A model generated the notes under the pieces. The model was not told the origin of the DNA. It saw only the letters and a program-made list of their open reading frames with translations, and did not search any database. A program made the translations under genes and the position numbers. A stretch of DNA of 64,000 bases from NCBI GenBank assembly GCA_002240395.1, contig CP016836.1:3658001-3722000 (forward strand). The letters are read 5' to 3'. Source of the DNA: Xanthomonas citri pv. mangiferaeindicae. GTDB taxonomy: Bacteria > Pseudomonadota > Gammaproteobacteria > Xanthomonadales > Xanthomonadaceae. Shown piece after piece: positions 15,679 through 24,597 of this stretch (positions within the stretch are counted from its first letter, which is position 1; every line of letters begins with the position of its first letter).

Positions 15679-16425
15679 GTCGTTCTCCATACGTCGGTAA
15701 TTGCACGACGTGGCATTCGTCGCGTCGGCGGACCGCAGTCTGTGACCGGGGGAGTGCGGCTGGCGTGAACACGCCCCGCCACGGGAAGCGGCCGCTCTGC
15801 GCCACAACGCCGTCGAGACGGCGGCCAGCCAGCCCAGGATCAACACCACCACGGTCTTCTGGGCGAGCCCACGCGGTGCGTCGCGCCAAAGCGCCAACAC
15901 CCAGATCGATGCGAAACACAGCAAGGCCCACGGCAGCGCCCAGCGCGCGGTCGTCCGCCAGGCGACATCGCCGCGCAGGCGCAACGCCTGCAGCACCATG
16001 CCGGCGGTCGCGAACAGGAACGCGCCCTGCGCCGAGACGCCATGGATCAGGCCTTCGAGCGTGCTGTCGATGCCGGGCAGGTCCATCCAGGCGTAGGCGG
16101 TCGTCGCCAGCGACGCGCCACCCAGCGCGAACAGCAGCAGCGGCGCGGTGCTGCGCGCGCCCTCGCTGCTCGCCTGCCACAGCCCCCAGCCGAGTGCAGC
16201 CATCCCGATCGCGAGCACGACATAGGCCGCCTGCAGCAGCGGGCCCCAGTTGCCGATCAGATACAGGCTCATCTGGCTGTGCACCGGATCGAGGTCGGGG
16301 CGCAGGCCGTGCAACGCGAGCGCGCTCGCACCGAAGGTTGCCAAGCTTGCCAGCGCCATCAGTGCACAAGCCCGTGCACCGGTCTGGTCGAGGGGCCTAT
16401 CGATGGCGGCAGCGGGCTGGGACAT
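15502..16425 (-). CDS. DUF998-family membrane protein whose frame continues through DUF1328
   Basis: From ATG 16425 one frame of 307 codons encodes MSQPAAAIDRPL, then about six membrane helices of the DUF998 type up to about residue 210 (including MSLYLIGNWGPLL and LEGLIHGVSAQGAFLF). A ~37-residue polar Arg/Ser-rich stretch of intergenic character follows, and then all of DUF1328. No stop separates them. Either the DUF998 gene has lost its stop by point mutation or frameshift, or a fusion protein is made alongside the independently started DUF1328. DUF998 function is unknown. Confidence 0.65.
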   Translation of the reverse strand: MSQPAAAIDRPLDQTGARACALMALASLATFGASALALHGLRPDLDPVHSQMSLYLIGNWGPLLQAAYVVLAIGMAALGWGLWQASSEGARSTAPLLLFALGGASLATTAYAWMDLPGIDSTLEGLIHGVSAQGAFLFATAGMVLQALRLRGDVAWRTTARWALPWALLCFASIWVLALWRDAPRGLAQKTVVVLILGWLAAVSTALWRRAAASRGGACSRQPHSPGHRLRSADATNATSCNYRRMENDMIKWAIIFAVIGLIAGALGFTGVAGASMGIAKFLFWAAIIIAVVLFVLGLTVAKKVTS

Positions 16426-16542
16426 GGCAGGACGATCACGCAGGGGGCGCCATTCTAGGCGCGCTGCGCCGGCGCGCCATCGTCACGCCGCGCGACACGA
16501 TGCCAGGCACGATGTGCGCCTCTGTCCGGCCGACCCGACCCG

Positions 16543-17595
16543 ATGGCCCGCCCACGCGACGATCGCAACCGCCACGCCGCCGCCCATCTGCCCGGGCTGA
16601 CGATCGACAGCTGCAACCTGGCCTTGCGCGATGCCGAGGGCGAGGGCTTCATCGGCGACCGCGCCAGCCAGCGCGCGTTCCGCGCCCTGCTCGACCAGCG
16701 CCGCCGCCACCATTTCACCGGCGGCCGTGATCCTTTCGGACGCACGCCAACCGACGCGATCGGCAAGAAGGAGATCGACCTGGTGCTGGTCGGCGGCGAC
16801 CCCGACGCGGCGCATCTGGTCCACGCCGCGATCGAAGACCACGCCGAGCGACTGGCGGGCGTGATCCGTTGCTTCCTCGCGCAGCCCGAATGGGACGGCG
16901 TCAAGCGCATCGTCATCGGCGGCGGCTTCCCGGGCAACCGCACCGGCGCGTTGTCGGTGCGCCGTGCCGCGCGCCTGCTCAAGCTCGCGCGCGCCGGTGT
17001 TGACCTGACCCTGCTGCGCCACGATGGCGACGATGCCGGCCTGCTGGGCTGGGTGCCGTTGGCGCCCGCGCGGATCCAGCACTATGACGCGTTCCTCGCG
17101 GTCGATATCGGCGGCACCAACATCCGTTGTGGCCTGGTCGCCCCGCGCCTGGAGCAACGCGAGGACGGCAGTCGCGCGCAGGTGATCGAGCGCACGCAGT
17201 GGCGGCATGCCAATGACGCCCCCGATCGCGAGACCGCGATGACCCGGATCGCGGCGATGCTCAACGGCCTGATCGCCCACGCCCGCACGCGCGGTCTGCG
17301 ATTGGCCCCATTCGTCGGGGTCGCCTGTCCGGGCGAAATCGCGCACGACGGCGCCATCCTCCACGGCGCGCACAATCTGCCCGGCAACTGGGAGGCCGCC
17401 GATTTCCGGGTGGCCGACGCCTTGCAGGCGCACCTGGACCGGATTGGCGGCCGCACGCCCCTGGTACGCTTGCACAACGACGCTGTCGTTCAGGGCTTGA
17501 GCGAGCGCCCACGCATGACCGGTGTGCGCCGCTGGGGCGTGCTGACGATCGGCACCGGTCTGGGCAACGCCAGCTACACGAACCGGCGTTCCTGA
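16543..17595 (+). CDS. ROK-family sugar kinase-like protein
   Basis: A 350-residue cytoplasmic protein. The first ~180 residues contain LTIDSCNLALRDAEGEG and IVIGGGFPGNRTGALSVRRA, an N-terminal extension peculiar to a proteobacterial ROK subgroup. The ASKHA ATPase core then starts with FLAVDIGGTNIRCGLV (phosphate loop). FVGVACPGEI, GAHNLPGNWE, VRLHNDAVVQGLSE (catalytic Asp) and GVLTIGTGLGNA follow. The zinc-binding Cys cluster of many ROK repressors is absent. Fusion of a DNA-binding domain is not evident, so a kinase rather than a repressor is favoured; the sugar is unknown. Confidence 0.85.
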   Translation: MARPRDDRNRHAAAHLPGLTIDSCNLALRDAEGEGFIGDRASQRAFRALLDQRRRHHFTGGRDPFGRTPTDAIGKKEIDLVLVGGDPDAAHLVHAAIEDHAERLAGVIRCFLAQPEWDGVKRIVIGGGFPGNRTGALSVRRAARLLKLARAGVDLTLLRHDGDDAGLLGWVPLAPARIQHYDAFLAVDIGGTNIRCGLVAPRLEQREDGSRAQVIERTQWRHANDAPDRETAMTRIAAMLNGLIAHARTRGLRLAPFVGVACPGEIAHDGAILHGAHNLPGNWEAADFRVADALQAHLDRIGGRTPLVRLHNDAVVQGLSERPRMTGVRRWGVLTIGTGLGNASYTNRRS

Positions 17596-17635
17596 ACCGC
17601 CCGACCCGCTGCCAACGGCTCCACAGCCGGGCGGT
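17596..17635 (+). terminator. Weak terminator-like hairpin after the ROK gene
   Basis: ACCGCCCG and CGGGCGGT arms are separated by 24 nt directly after the stop; the loop is long and the T-run short (TGTTAT). Confidence 0.35.
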
Positions 17636-17815
17636 GTTATGCTAGGCGCCGGGCCCCTGGCCCATCCGTGCGTCCCGCGCGACCGCCCTGGCCGCCGCCT
17701 CGCTTCCCCCATGTGTGACCGCCCGCTCTGGGCGACGCTCCCCAGGAAGCGTGATGACCCGCTGCGTCCCTACCCCATTCACACCGTCCCCGATCCGCCG
17801 CCCGGTCCTGGGCCG

Positions 17816-18121
17816 ATGACCGTGTCGAGTATCGACTGCGCGCGCTGCGACGCGGTCTGCTGCCGGCTGACGGTGGTGCTGCAGAGCGACGACGATGTGC
17901 CCGCCCGATTCGTCGACGTCACCGAGGCCGGCCTGCAGGTGATGGCCCGCGACGAGGAAGGCTGGTGCGTGGCCATCGATCCGGCGCGGATGTGCTGTTC
18001 GATCTACGACACCCGACCGGAGATCTGCCGGCGTTTCGAGATGGCAGGCCCCTACTGCCGCTCGGTCCGCGACGACTACGAAGACCGCGGACGACGCGGC
18101 ATCCCCCTGGCGATGTACTGA
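17816..18121 (+). CDS. YkgJ-family cysteine-cluster protein
   Basis: A 101-residue protein starting MTVSSIDCARCDAVCCRLTV (ATG 17816; the frame is open further upstream without support). Cysteines lie in CxxCxxxCC, MCCSIYDTRPEICRRF and GPYCRS, the pattern of the YkgJ/PF03692 putative zinc- or iron-chelating domain. It is a cytoplasmic metal-binding protein of unknown function. The next gene begins 12 bp after the stop with its own ribosome site, so the two are probably an operon. Confidence 0.85.
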   Translation: MTVSSIDCARCDAVCCRLTVVLQSDDDVPARFVDVTEAGLQVMARDEEGWCVAIDPARMCCSIYDTRPEICRRFEMAGPYCRSVRDDYEDRGRRGIPLAMY

Positions 18122-18133
18122 AAGGAGCGTTCG

Positions 18134-18400
18134 ATGTCCCGTACCAAGAAGACAGCAGCCCCGGCCGCAGCGGCCACCCCGACCACGGCGTCGAGCACCG
18201 GCCATCTGTTCGCCGGCCCGCGCAAGCCCGGCGACCGCGGCGCGAGCGTGACCAGCGACCGGATCGCAGCCGACCTGGCGCGCTTTCGCGCGGCCGGCGG
18301 CCGGATCGAAGTGCTGGGCGTCACCCGCACGCTGATGCGCGTCGACGCCGAAGCGCCGAAGGCCGCCGCCAGCGCACCGAAGAAGGCCCGCGGCGGCTGA
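18134..18400 (+). CDS. Ala/Lys-rich hypothetical protein, 88 aa
   Basis: The start is supported by AAAGGAGCG seven bases upstream. The ends are low-complexity: an Ala/Thr-rich N-terminus and an Ala/Lys-rich C-terminus ending KKARGG. Between them is a compact core, TSDRIAADLARFRAAGGRIE then VLGVTRTLMRV, that could be a small alpha/beta unit. The basic tails hint at nucleic-acid binding, as inference. It probably shares a transcript with the YkgJ gene. Confidence 0.65.
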   Translation: MSRTKKTAAPAAAATPTTASSTGHLFAGPRKPGDRGASVTSDRIAADLARFRAAGGRIEVLGVTRTLMRVDAEAPKAAASAPKKARGG

Positions 18401-18464
18401 GGCCTGCACCCGGCCGCGATGCCGGGCGTGCGACCCTGCGGCCGATCTCGCCGTGGAAGCCGCC

Positions 18465-19265
18465 ATGTCCCTGACCCCGCCCGTGGTGCCGCTCGAGCCG
18501 TCGCCATTGCGCGACCGCGTGGTCGCGATCACCGGCGGCGCGCAAGGCATCGGTCGCGCAATCGCCCAGGCCGTGCTCGGTGCCGGCGGTCGCGTGGCGA
18601 TCGGCGACCTGAACCGCGACGCCGGTGCCGCCTGCCTGGCCGAGTGGGATGTCGGCGATCGGGCCTGCTTCTTCCCGCTCGATGTCGCTCGCGAGGCGTC
18701 GGTGCGCGGTTTCTTCGCCAAGGCCATCGCGCGCATGAAAGGCCTCGACGGCCTGGTCAACAATGCTGGCCCAGCCAATCCGCACGTGACGGACCTGGCA
18801 CGCCTGCCGCTGTCGCAGTGGCAGCGATTCATCGATGCGCACCTCACCGGCGCGTTCCTGTGCTGCAAGTACGCCCTGCCTGCGCTGCGCGCGCGACAGG
18901 GCGCGATCGTGTCGATCGCCTCCAGTCGCGTACTCCAGTCCGAAGCCCACACCGAAGCCTACGCCGCCGCCAAGGGCGGCGTGGTGGCCTTGACCCATGC
19001 CTTGGCGATCAGCGAAGGGCCACGCGTCCGTGTCAATGCGATCAGCCCCGGCTGGATCGCGACCGACGCTTGGCAGCGCCCCGCGGCGCGCCGTCGTCCG
19101 AAGCTGTCCAAGCGTGACCACGCCCAGCATCCGGTCGGGCGGGTCGGCACCCCGGAGGATGTCGCTGCGCTCGCGGTGTATCTGCTCTCACCCGCATCAG
19201 GCTTCGTGACTGGACAGCATGTCATCGTCGACGGCGGTATGGGCCGCAAGATGCAATACGCCTAA
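18465..19265 (+). CDS. Short-chain dehydrogenase/reductase (SDR)
   Basis: A 266-residue classical SDR. The dinucleotide-binding TGGAQGIGRAIA is near residue 25, followed by NNAG near residue 100. The catalytic Ser is in SIASSRVLQS and the Tyr/Lys in YAAAKGG. The cofactor-specifying position after beta-2 is Asp (GDLNRDAG), favouring NAD(H). The C-terminus GFVTGQHVIVDGGMGRKMQYA is typical of the family. ATG 18465 was preferred to an in-frame GTG 12 bp earlier. The substrate is unknown; the neighbours give no clear pathway. Confidence 0.88.
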   Translation: MSLTPPVVPLEPSPLRDRVVAITGGAQGIGRAIAQAVLGAGGRVAIGDLNRDAGAACLAEWDVGDRACFFPLDVAREASVRGFFAKAIARMKGLDGLVNNAGPANPHVTDLARLPLSQWQRFIDAHLTGAFLCCKYALPALRARQGAIVSIASSRVLQSEAHTEAYAAAKGGVVALTHALAISEGPRVRVNAISPGWIATDAWQRPAARRRPKLSKRDHAQHPVGRVGTPEDVAALAVYLLSPASGFVTGQHVIVDGGMGRKMQYA

Positions 19266-19388
19266 GCGACGACGCGGGCGTCACGCGACGCGCCCGCGGC
19301 TGAACCGCGACGCCACCAGACGCCGAATTTCATGTGCGGTTGCCCCGTGCGCTGCAAGCATCGCGACATCACCCCCGTGGAGATCGTC

Positions 19389-19754
19389 ATGCACACGTTG
19401 CGCACACTTGCCTGTCTCGGCCTGTTTTCGCTGGCTGCGGCCGGAACCGCCCACGCCCAGCACTACGGCCCGCAGGACGAAGGGCGCCGTTTCAACGACG
19501 GCAGCCGCGTGGTCTGCAAGGACGTCGAAGTCCAACGCAACAGCTCCGACCCCAATCGCATTGGTGGCACGGCCGCGGGCGCGGTCATCGGTGGCCTGAT
19601 CGGCAACCAGATCGGCGGCGGCAATGGCCGCAAGCTCGCGACTGTCGGCGGTGCCGTGGCCGGTGGTGCGATCGGCCGCAACGTCCAGGGCAACCGTCAG
19701 GAAAGCCGCGGCGACCGCATCGTCGAGACGCGCTGCGATCGCGTGTATCGCTGA
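19389..19754 (+). CDS. Glycine-zipper outer-membrane protein (2TM/SlyB-like)
   Basis: A 121-residue protein with a signal peptide cut after AHA (residues 1-23). The mature part has a Cys-containing segment (VVCKDVEVQRN) and then the Gly-zipper GGTAAGAVIGGLIGNQIGGG and GGAVAGGAIGRNVQG, a 2TM glycine-zipper hairpin. The C-terminal ETRCDRVYR provides a second Cys. Family members sit in the outer membrane and affect envelope integrity. The start has GTGGAG upstream. A good terminator follows 21 bp after the stop, so it is a monocistronic unit. Confidence 0.85.
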   Translation: MHTLRTLACLGLFSLAAAGTAHAQHYGPQDEGRRFNDGSRVVCKDVEVQRNSSDPNRIGGTAAGAVIGGLIGNQIGGGNGRKLATVGGAVAGGAIGRNVQGNRQESRGDRIVETRCDRVYR

Positions 19755-19775
19755 GCCTTCCCCATCCGTCAGACG

Positions 19776-19808
19776 AGCCGGCATGCCTTCAGGGATGCCG
19801 GCTTTTTT
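19776..19808 (+). terminator. Rho-independent terminator
   Basis: A stem AGCCGGCAT with its complement and a short loop is followed by six T at 19803-19808, just after the glycine-zipper gene. Confidence 0.88.
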
Positions 19809-19920
19809 GTGCCTGAAACGATCCTTTCCGTCCCCCGCGCTACCGCCGCGCGCCACTGACGCCACACTTTCCCGGTTGCCGCATTGCGGCCCGTCTCTCT
19901 CTCAACCAGGAAAGCCCAGC

Positions 19921-20523
19921 ATGTCCAACAATCCGTTCCTTGAAGCCTCGCGTCGTCGCCGCAGCCAGTACAGCCTCGGGCGTACGCTGCCGATCTCGCA
20001 GCAGGCGACCACCGAGCTGATCCAGGAGGCCGTGCGCCTGAGCCCGTCGTCGTTCAACTCGCAGAGCTCGCGGGCGGTGATCCTGTTCGGCGATCAGAGC
20101 CAGACCTTCTGGGACATCGTCAAGGACGCGCTGCGCGCCATCGTCCCGGCCGACGGCTTCGCCGCCACCGAGGCGAAGATCGACAGCTTCGCCGCCGGCG
20201 CCGGCACGGTGCTGTTCTACGAGGACCAGGACGTGGTCCGCGGTCTGCAGCAGCAGTTCCCGCTCTATGCGGACAACTTCCCGGTGTGGTCCGAGCACGC
20301 GAGTGCGATGGCGCAGTTCTCGGTCTGGACCGCGCTCGCCAATGCCGGCATCGGCGCCAGCCTGCAGCATTACAACCCACTGCCCGATGCTGCCGCGGCT
20401 GCGCAGTGGTCGCTGCCGGCAAGCTGGACGCTGCGCGCGCAGATGCCGTTCGGCTCGAACGAAGCGCCGTTCGGCGACAAGGATTTCATCGACGACGCGG
20501 TGCGGTTCCGCGTGCACGGCTGA
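19921..20523 (+). CDS. Nitroreductase family protein (Frm2/Hbn1-like)
   Basis: A 200-residue flavoenzyme, likely an FMN-dependent NAD(P)H oxidoreductase. N-terminal RRRSQYSLGRTLPIS and LSPSSFNSQSSRAVIL form the FMN-binding region, and ALANAGIGASLQHYNP lies in the C-terminal half. This pattern belongs to the short nitroreductase subgroup that includes yeast Frm2/Hbn1, linked to oxidative stress. Start ATG 19921 has AGGAAAG upstream. Cytoplasmic. The physiological substrate is unknown. Confidence 0.85.
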   Translation: MSNNPFLEASRRRRSQYSLGRTLPISQQATTELIQEAVRLSPSSFNSQSSRAVILFGDQSQTFWDIVKDALRAIVPADGFAATEAKIDSFAAGAGTVLFYEDQDVVRGLQQQFPLYADNFPVWSEHASAMAQFSVWTALANAGIGASLQHYNPLPDAAAAAQWSLPASWTLRAQMPFGSNEAPFGDKDFIDDAVRFRVHG

Positions 20524-20666
20524 GCACCATTGGCTTGCGGCGCCGAGCGACGGCGCCGCGGCCATCGCAACGGCGGCGACCCGCCGGCTACGACCATCGT
20601 CCCAACGCCTCGCATCGCATTCCCAGGGTATCGTCGGCGGCTTTTCCGTGTTCCGGAGTCGCCCGC

Positions 20667-21971
20667 ATGTTCCAGCGCGCCACGCGCCTGTCCGTTCGCC
20701 TGGTCGAACGCTACCTGCCCGATGCCTACGTCTTCGTCCTGATCTTCACCGCGATCGCCGCTGCGGCCGCGCTCGCGATCGAACGCACAGCGCCCCTGGA
20801 GCTCGTGCGCCATTGGGGCAACGGCTTCTGGGAGCTGCTCGGTTTCTCGATGCAGATGCTGCTGGTGTTGGTGACCGGCTTCATCCTCGCCCGCACCCCG
20901 CCCGTCGCGCGGATGCTCACTGCGCTGGCCTCGCGCTGCCGCACGCCGCGCAATGCGATCGTGGTCGTCACGCTGGTGGCGCTGGTTGCCAACTGGATCA
21001 ACTGGGGCTTCGGGCTGGTGATCGGGGCACTGTTCGCACGCGAGGTCGCCCGCCATGTGCGCGTGGATTACCGCCTGCTGGTCGCCAGTGCCTACTCCGG
21101 TTTCCTCGTGTGGCATGGCGGTCTGTCGGGATCGATCCCGTTGACGATTGCGACCGAGGGCCACTTCCTCCAGGAGACGATGGGACTGATCCCGACCAGC
21201 GAGACGATCTTCGCGCCGTTCAACCTGATGATCGTCGCGCTGCTGGCGATCGCGGTGCCACTGATCAACCGTGCGATGACGCCCAACGAACACGATGCGG
21301 TGCTCTTCTCGCCGCCCGACGACCCCGCGCCGCCCGCACTGGCGCACGACGCCACGCCGGCAGTGCGTCTCGAGCACGGCTGGCTTCTGTCGCTGGCGAT
21401 CGGTGCGGCGGGCCTGGTCTACCTGGTCGACCACTTCGCCACCGGCGGCGGTCTCAATCTCAACATCGTCAACTATGGTTTCCTGATGCTGGGCATCGTG
21501 CTGCATCGCACGCCCGCCCGATTGCTCGCCGCACTGCAGGAAGCGATCAAGGGCGGTGCCGGCATCGTGGTGCAGTTCCCGTTCTACGCCGGGATCATGG
21601 CGATCCTGGTCGGCTCGGGGCTGGCCACGACGCTGTCGGAGTGGTTCGTCTCGTTCGCAAGCGCGTCGACGCTGCCGCTGTGGACGTTCCTGTCCGCCGG
21701 CCTGATCAACATGTTCGTGCCGTCCGGCGGCGGCCAGTGGGCCGTGCAGGCGCCGGTGATGGTGCCCGCCGCGCAGGCGCTCGACGCCGACCTTGCGCGC
21801 GTGGCAATGGCGGTCGCCTGGGGCGATGCGTGGACGAGCATGCTGCAGCCATTCTTCGCGCTGCCGCTGCTGGCGATCGCAGGACTGAAGATCAAAGACA
21901 TCATGGGCTACTGCCTGATGCTGCTGTTCGCATCGGGCGTGATCATCGGCGCGGTGCTGCTGCTCGCCTGA
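20667..21971 (+). CDS. atoE: Short-chain fatty acid transporter (AtoE family)
   Basis: A 434-residue inner-membrane protein with about 12 predicted helices. It matches the AtoE/short-chain fatty acid transporter family throughout: VRLVERYLPDAYVFVLIFT, LVANWINWGFGLVIGALFARE, YSGFLVWHGGLSGSIPL and GGGQWAVQAPVM. It should move acetoacetate, butyrate or similar acids with protons. No acetoacetate CoA-transferase genes (atoDA) are adjacent, so the physiological acid is open. Start ATG 20667 has GGAG nine bases upstream. Confidence 0.88.
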   Translation: MFQRATRLSVRLVERYLPDAYVFVLIFTAIAAAAALAIERTAPLELVRHWGNGFWELLGFSMQMLLVLVTGFILARTPPVARMLTALASRCRTPRNAIVVVTLVALVANWINWGFGLVIGALFAREVARHVRVDYRLLVASAYSGFLVWHGGLSGSIPLTIATEGHFLQETMGLIPTSETIFAPFNLMIVALLAIAVPLINRAMTPNEHDAVLFSPPDDPAPPALAHDATPAVRLEHGWLLSLAIGAAGLVYLVDHFATGGGLNLNIVNYGFLMLGIVLHRTPARLLAALQEAIKGGAGIVVQFPFYAGIMAILVGSGLATTLSEWFVSFASASTLPLWTFLSAGLINMFVPSGGGQWAVQAPVMVPAAQALDADLARVAMAVAWGDAWTSMLQPFFALPLLAIAGLKIKDIMGYCLMLLFASGVIIGAVLLLA

Positions 21972-22001
21972 CGCGTCGGAAGGCCAACCGCTTCCCCCCA
22001 C

Positions 22002-22296
22002 GAGGGCTTCTCCGGGTCTCGATCGGATCGCTGCGCGCGTCGGGTGGCACACCACCTCCCCCGCTTGCGGGTGGAGGTCGACGAAGGCGGCGGGCGGGGG
22101 CTTTGGCGACCAAAGCCGAACGCCATCGCATCGACCTGCGGCCCCCACCCAACCCTCCCCCGCACGCGGGGAGGGCTTTTCCCAGCCTCGATCGGATCGC
22201 TGCGCGCGTCGGGTGACGCACCACCTCCGCCGCTTGCGGGTGGAGGTCGACGCCGAAGGCGGCGGGTGGGGGCCGGGACTTTGGCGACCAAAGCCG
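22002..22296. repeat. Two direct repeats of about 120 bp in a gene-less 386-bp gap
   Basis: Copy 1 (22002-22118) and copy 2 (22171-22296) both read GAGGGCTT, TCGATCGGATCGCTGCGCGC, ACCACCTCC, GCGGGTGGAGGTCGACG and end in the palindrome CTTTGGCGACCAAAG, with a 169-bp offset and about 85% identity by eye. The palindromic CCTCCCCCGC...GCGGGGAGG lies between the copies. The gap (21972-22357) holds no other gene. Confidence 0.8.
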
Positions 22297-22302
22297 CACA
22301 CG

Positions 22303-22332
22303 AAAAAGCCGCCGGGGATCGTCCGGCGGCTT
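22303..22332 (-). terminator. Rho-independent terminator of the M13 peptidase gene
   Basis: On the minus strand AAGCCGCCGG pairs with CCGGCGGCTT and is followed by five T; it lies 26 bp past the peptidase stop. Confidence 0.88.
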
Positions 22333-22357
22333 GGGGTCCGTCACTGCGGGCGGGCGG

Positions 22358-24481
22358 TCACCAGATCCGCACGCGGTCCTCGGGCGCGATCCACAGTGCA
22401 TCGCCCTCGCGCACGTCGAATGCGTCGTACCACGCATCGACGTTGCGCAGCGGTGCGAAGGCGCGGATGTGGCCCGGCGAGTGAGTGCCGTTGACCAGCT
22501 GCTGGCGCAGTGCATCGTCACGCCACAGCGTGCGCCACACCTGCGCCCAGCCCATGAACAGCCGCTGCTCGCCGCTGAAGCCGTCGATCTCAGGCGCCGG
22601 CTTGCCGTCCAGCGAACGACGGTAGGCCTCCAGCGCGATCGTGATACCGCCCAGGTCACCGATGTTCTCGCCCATCGCGACCTTGCCGTTGATGTGCATG
22701 CCCGGCAGCTGCGGGAAGGTGTAGGCCTCGTACTGCGCGCCGAGCTTGGCCGCCTGCGCTTCGAACTTGGCCGCGTCCTCGGCCGTCCACCAGTCGCGCA
22801 GCACGCCCTCGCCGTCGGACTTGCGGCCCTGGTCGTCGAAGCCGTGGATGATCTCGTGGCCGATCACCCCGCCGATCGCGCCGTAGTTGACCGCCGGATC
22901 GGCCTCGGGATCGAAGAACGGCGGCTGCAGGATCGCGGCCGGAAACACGATCTCGTTCTTGACCGAGTTGTAGTAGGCGTTGACCGTCTGCGGGGTCATG
23001 CCCCACTCGCCCTTGTCGACCTCCTTGCCCAAGCGGTTGCGGCGGTAATCCCACTCGAACGCCATCGAGCGCTCGGCATTGCCGAACACGTCCCCGGGCT
23101 CGACCACCAGGCCGCTGTAGTCGCGCCACTGATCCGGGTGCCCGATCTTCAGGCCGAACCCGTCGAGCTTCCTGCGCGCCTCGGCCTTGGTCGCCGGGCC
23201 CATCCAGTCGAGCTGCTCGAGCCGCGCGCCCATCGCCACCTTCACGTTGGCGACCAGCGCGTCCATCTTGGCCTTGGCATCGGCCGGGAAGTACAGCGCG
23301 ACATAGTCGCGGCCGATCGCCTCGCCCATGGTGTTCTCGGCGAATGCCACGCCGCGCTTCCAGCGCTCCTGCTCCTCGGGCTGGCCGGACAGGAACTTGT
23401 TGCGGAACTCGAAGCGCGCATCGGAGAACGCCTTCGACAGCAGCGGCGCGGCATTGTCGATGGTGTGGAACGCCTGCCAGGCCTGCAGCGTGGCGACGTC
23501 GGTCTGGCCGAAGATCGCGGCCAGCTTCGGAATCGCGGTGCTCTGGCGCACGACCGCACGCGGCGCCTGCGGCACGCCGGCGGCGGCGAAATATGTCGCC
23601 CACGGGAAGCCCGGCGCGGTGGTCGCGAAAGCCGACAGCTCGACGGGGTTGTAGGTCTTGTCGCGGTCGCGGCTCTCGGCGCGGGTCCAGTGCGCCTCGG
23701 CGATCTTGGTCTCCAGCGCGAGGATCGCTTCGGCATTGCGCTGCGGATCCGCCCAGCCACCCAGTTCGAGCATCTGCGCGATATAGGCCTGGTAGCGCTC
23801 GCGCTGCGGCGCGAAGGCCTCGCGCAGGTACATCTCGCGATCACCCAGGCCCAGGCCCGACTGGCTCATGTACAGCGTGTAGCGGTCGGGGTCGCGTTGG
23901 TCGTCGGACACGCCCAGGCCGAAGAAGCTGCGACCGAAGTCGCCCTGGCTCTGACCCATCAGCCGGGCCAGCGCGTCCTTGTCGCCGGCGGCGCGGATCG
24001 CGGCGAGCTTGGGCGCGAGCGGCTGCGCGCCCAGCGCCTCGATCGCAGCCTGGTCCATGAAGCCCGCATACAGCGTGGCGACCTTGGCGCGGTCGGGATG
24101 CGCGGTGTCGGCCGCGTCGTAACCCTCGACCAGCTGACGCACGCGCGCCTCCGACAGATCGCGCAGCACCAGGAACGCGCCATAGCTCGACTTGTCGGAC
24201 GGGATCTGCGTGGTCTTGGCCCAGTTGCCGCTCACGTAGCCGAAGAAGTCCTCGCCCGGCCGCACCGAGGTGTCCATGCCCGCGGTGTCGATGCCCCAGG
24301 TGCCCATGCGCTGCGCAGCGACGGGAGCGCCCGAGGCGGAGGTGCCGCCGGCGCTTGGCTCGCTCGCGAACAACGCCTGCAGCGTGCAGGTCTCCTCGAG
24401 ACAGCGGTGGTCGTGGGCAGCGGCGGTGGCCGCCATCGTCATCGCCACGGCGGTCGCCGCGGACAGCAGGGTCTTCTTCAA
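22358..24481 (-). CDS. Secreted M13 (neprilysin/PepO-type) metallopeptidase
   Basis: A 707-residue zinc endopeptidase. The leader KKTLLSAATAVAMTMAATAA begins right after a TTG at 24481 that has GGAG seven bases upstream. No ATG fits, so a TTG start is called. The M13 hallmarks are present: NAYYNSVKNEIVFPAAILQP (substrate-binding Asn/Ala motif), VIGHEIIHGFDD (HExxH) and GENIGDLGGI (third zinc ligand Glu and the Asp). The large N-terminal helical domain spans about 60-450. Because it is exported it should cut small peptides in the periplasm. It is cotranscribed at most with the epimerase-like gene 116 bp upstream. Confidence 0.92.
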   Translation of the reverse strand: MKKTLLSAATAVAMTMAATAAAHDHRCLEETCTLQALFASEPSAGGTSASGAPVAAQRMGTWGIDTAGMDTSVRPGEDFFGYVSGNWAKTTQIPSDKSSYGAFLVLRDLSEARVRQLVEGYDAADTAHPDRAKVATLYAGFMDQAAIEALGAQPLAPKLAAIRAAGDKDALARLMGQSQGDFGRSFFGLGVSDDQRDPDRYTLYMSQSGLGLGDREMYLREAFAPQRERYQAYIAQMLELGGWADPQRNAEAILALETKIAEAHWTRAESRDRDKTYNPVELSAFATTAPGFPWATYFAAAGVPQAPRAVVRQSTAIPKLAAIFGQTDVATLQAWQAFHTIDNAAPLLSKAFSDARFEFRNKFLSGQPEEQERWKRGVAFAENTMGEAIGRDYVALYFPADAKAKMDALVANVKVAMGARLEQLDWMGPATKAEARRKLDGFGLKIGHPDQWRDYSGLVVEPGDVFGNAERSMAFEWDYRRNRLGKEVDKGEWGMTPQTVNAYYNSVKNEIVFPAAILQPPFFDPEADPAVNYGAIGGVIGHEIIHGFDDQGRKSDGEGVLRDWWTAEDAAKFEAQAAKLGAQYEAYTFPQLPGMHINGKVAMGENIGDLGGITIALEAYRRSLDGKPAPEIDGFSGEQRLFMGWAQVWRTLWRDDALRQQLVNGTHSPGHIRAFAPLRNVDAWYDAFDVREGDALWIAPEDRVRIW

Positions 24482-24597
24482 GCGCGATCTCCATCGAAAC
24501 ACGGTCGGAAAGCCGTCAACGGCGAGTGCCGGGCGGCCGACTGCCAAGCATACCGGGCACGCTGCGACCGCGCCCCGGCCATTGGTCACCCGCGTAC

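Noticed and set aside
20370..22301. A 643-codon minus-strand frame
   Set aside because: Antisense to the AtoE transporter and running through the repeat region; composition rich in Arg, His and Gln, no domain.
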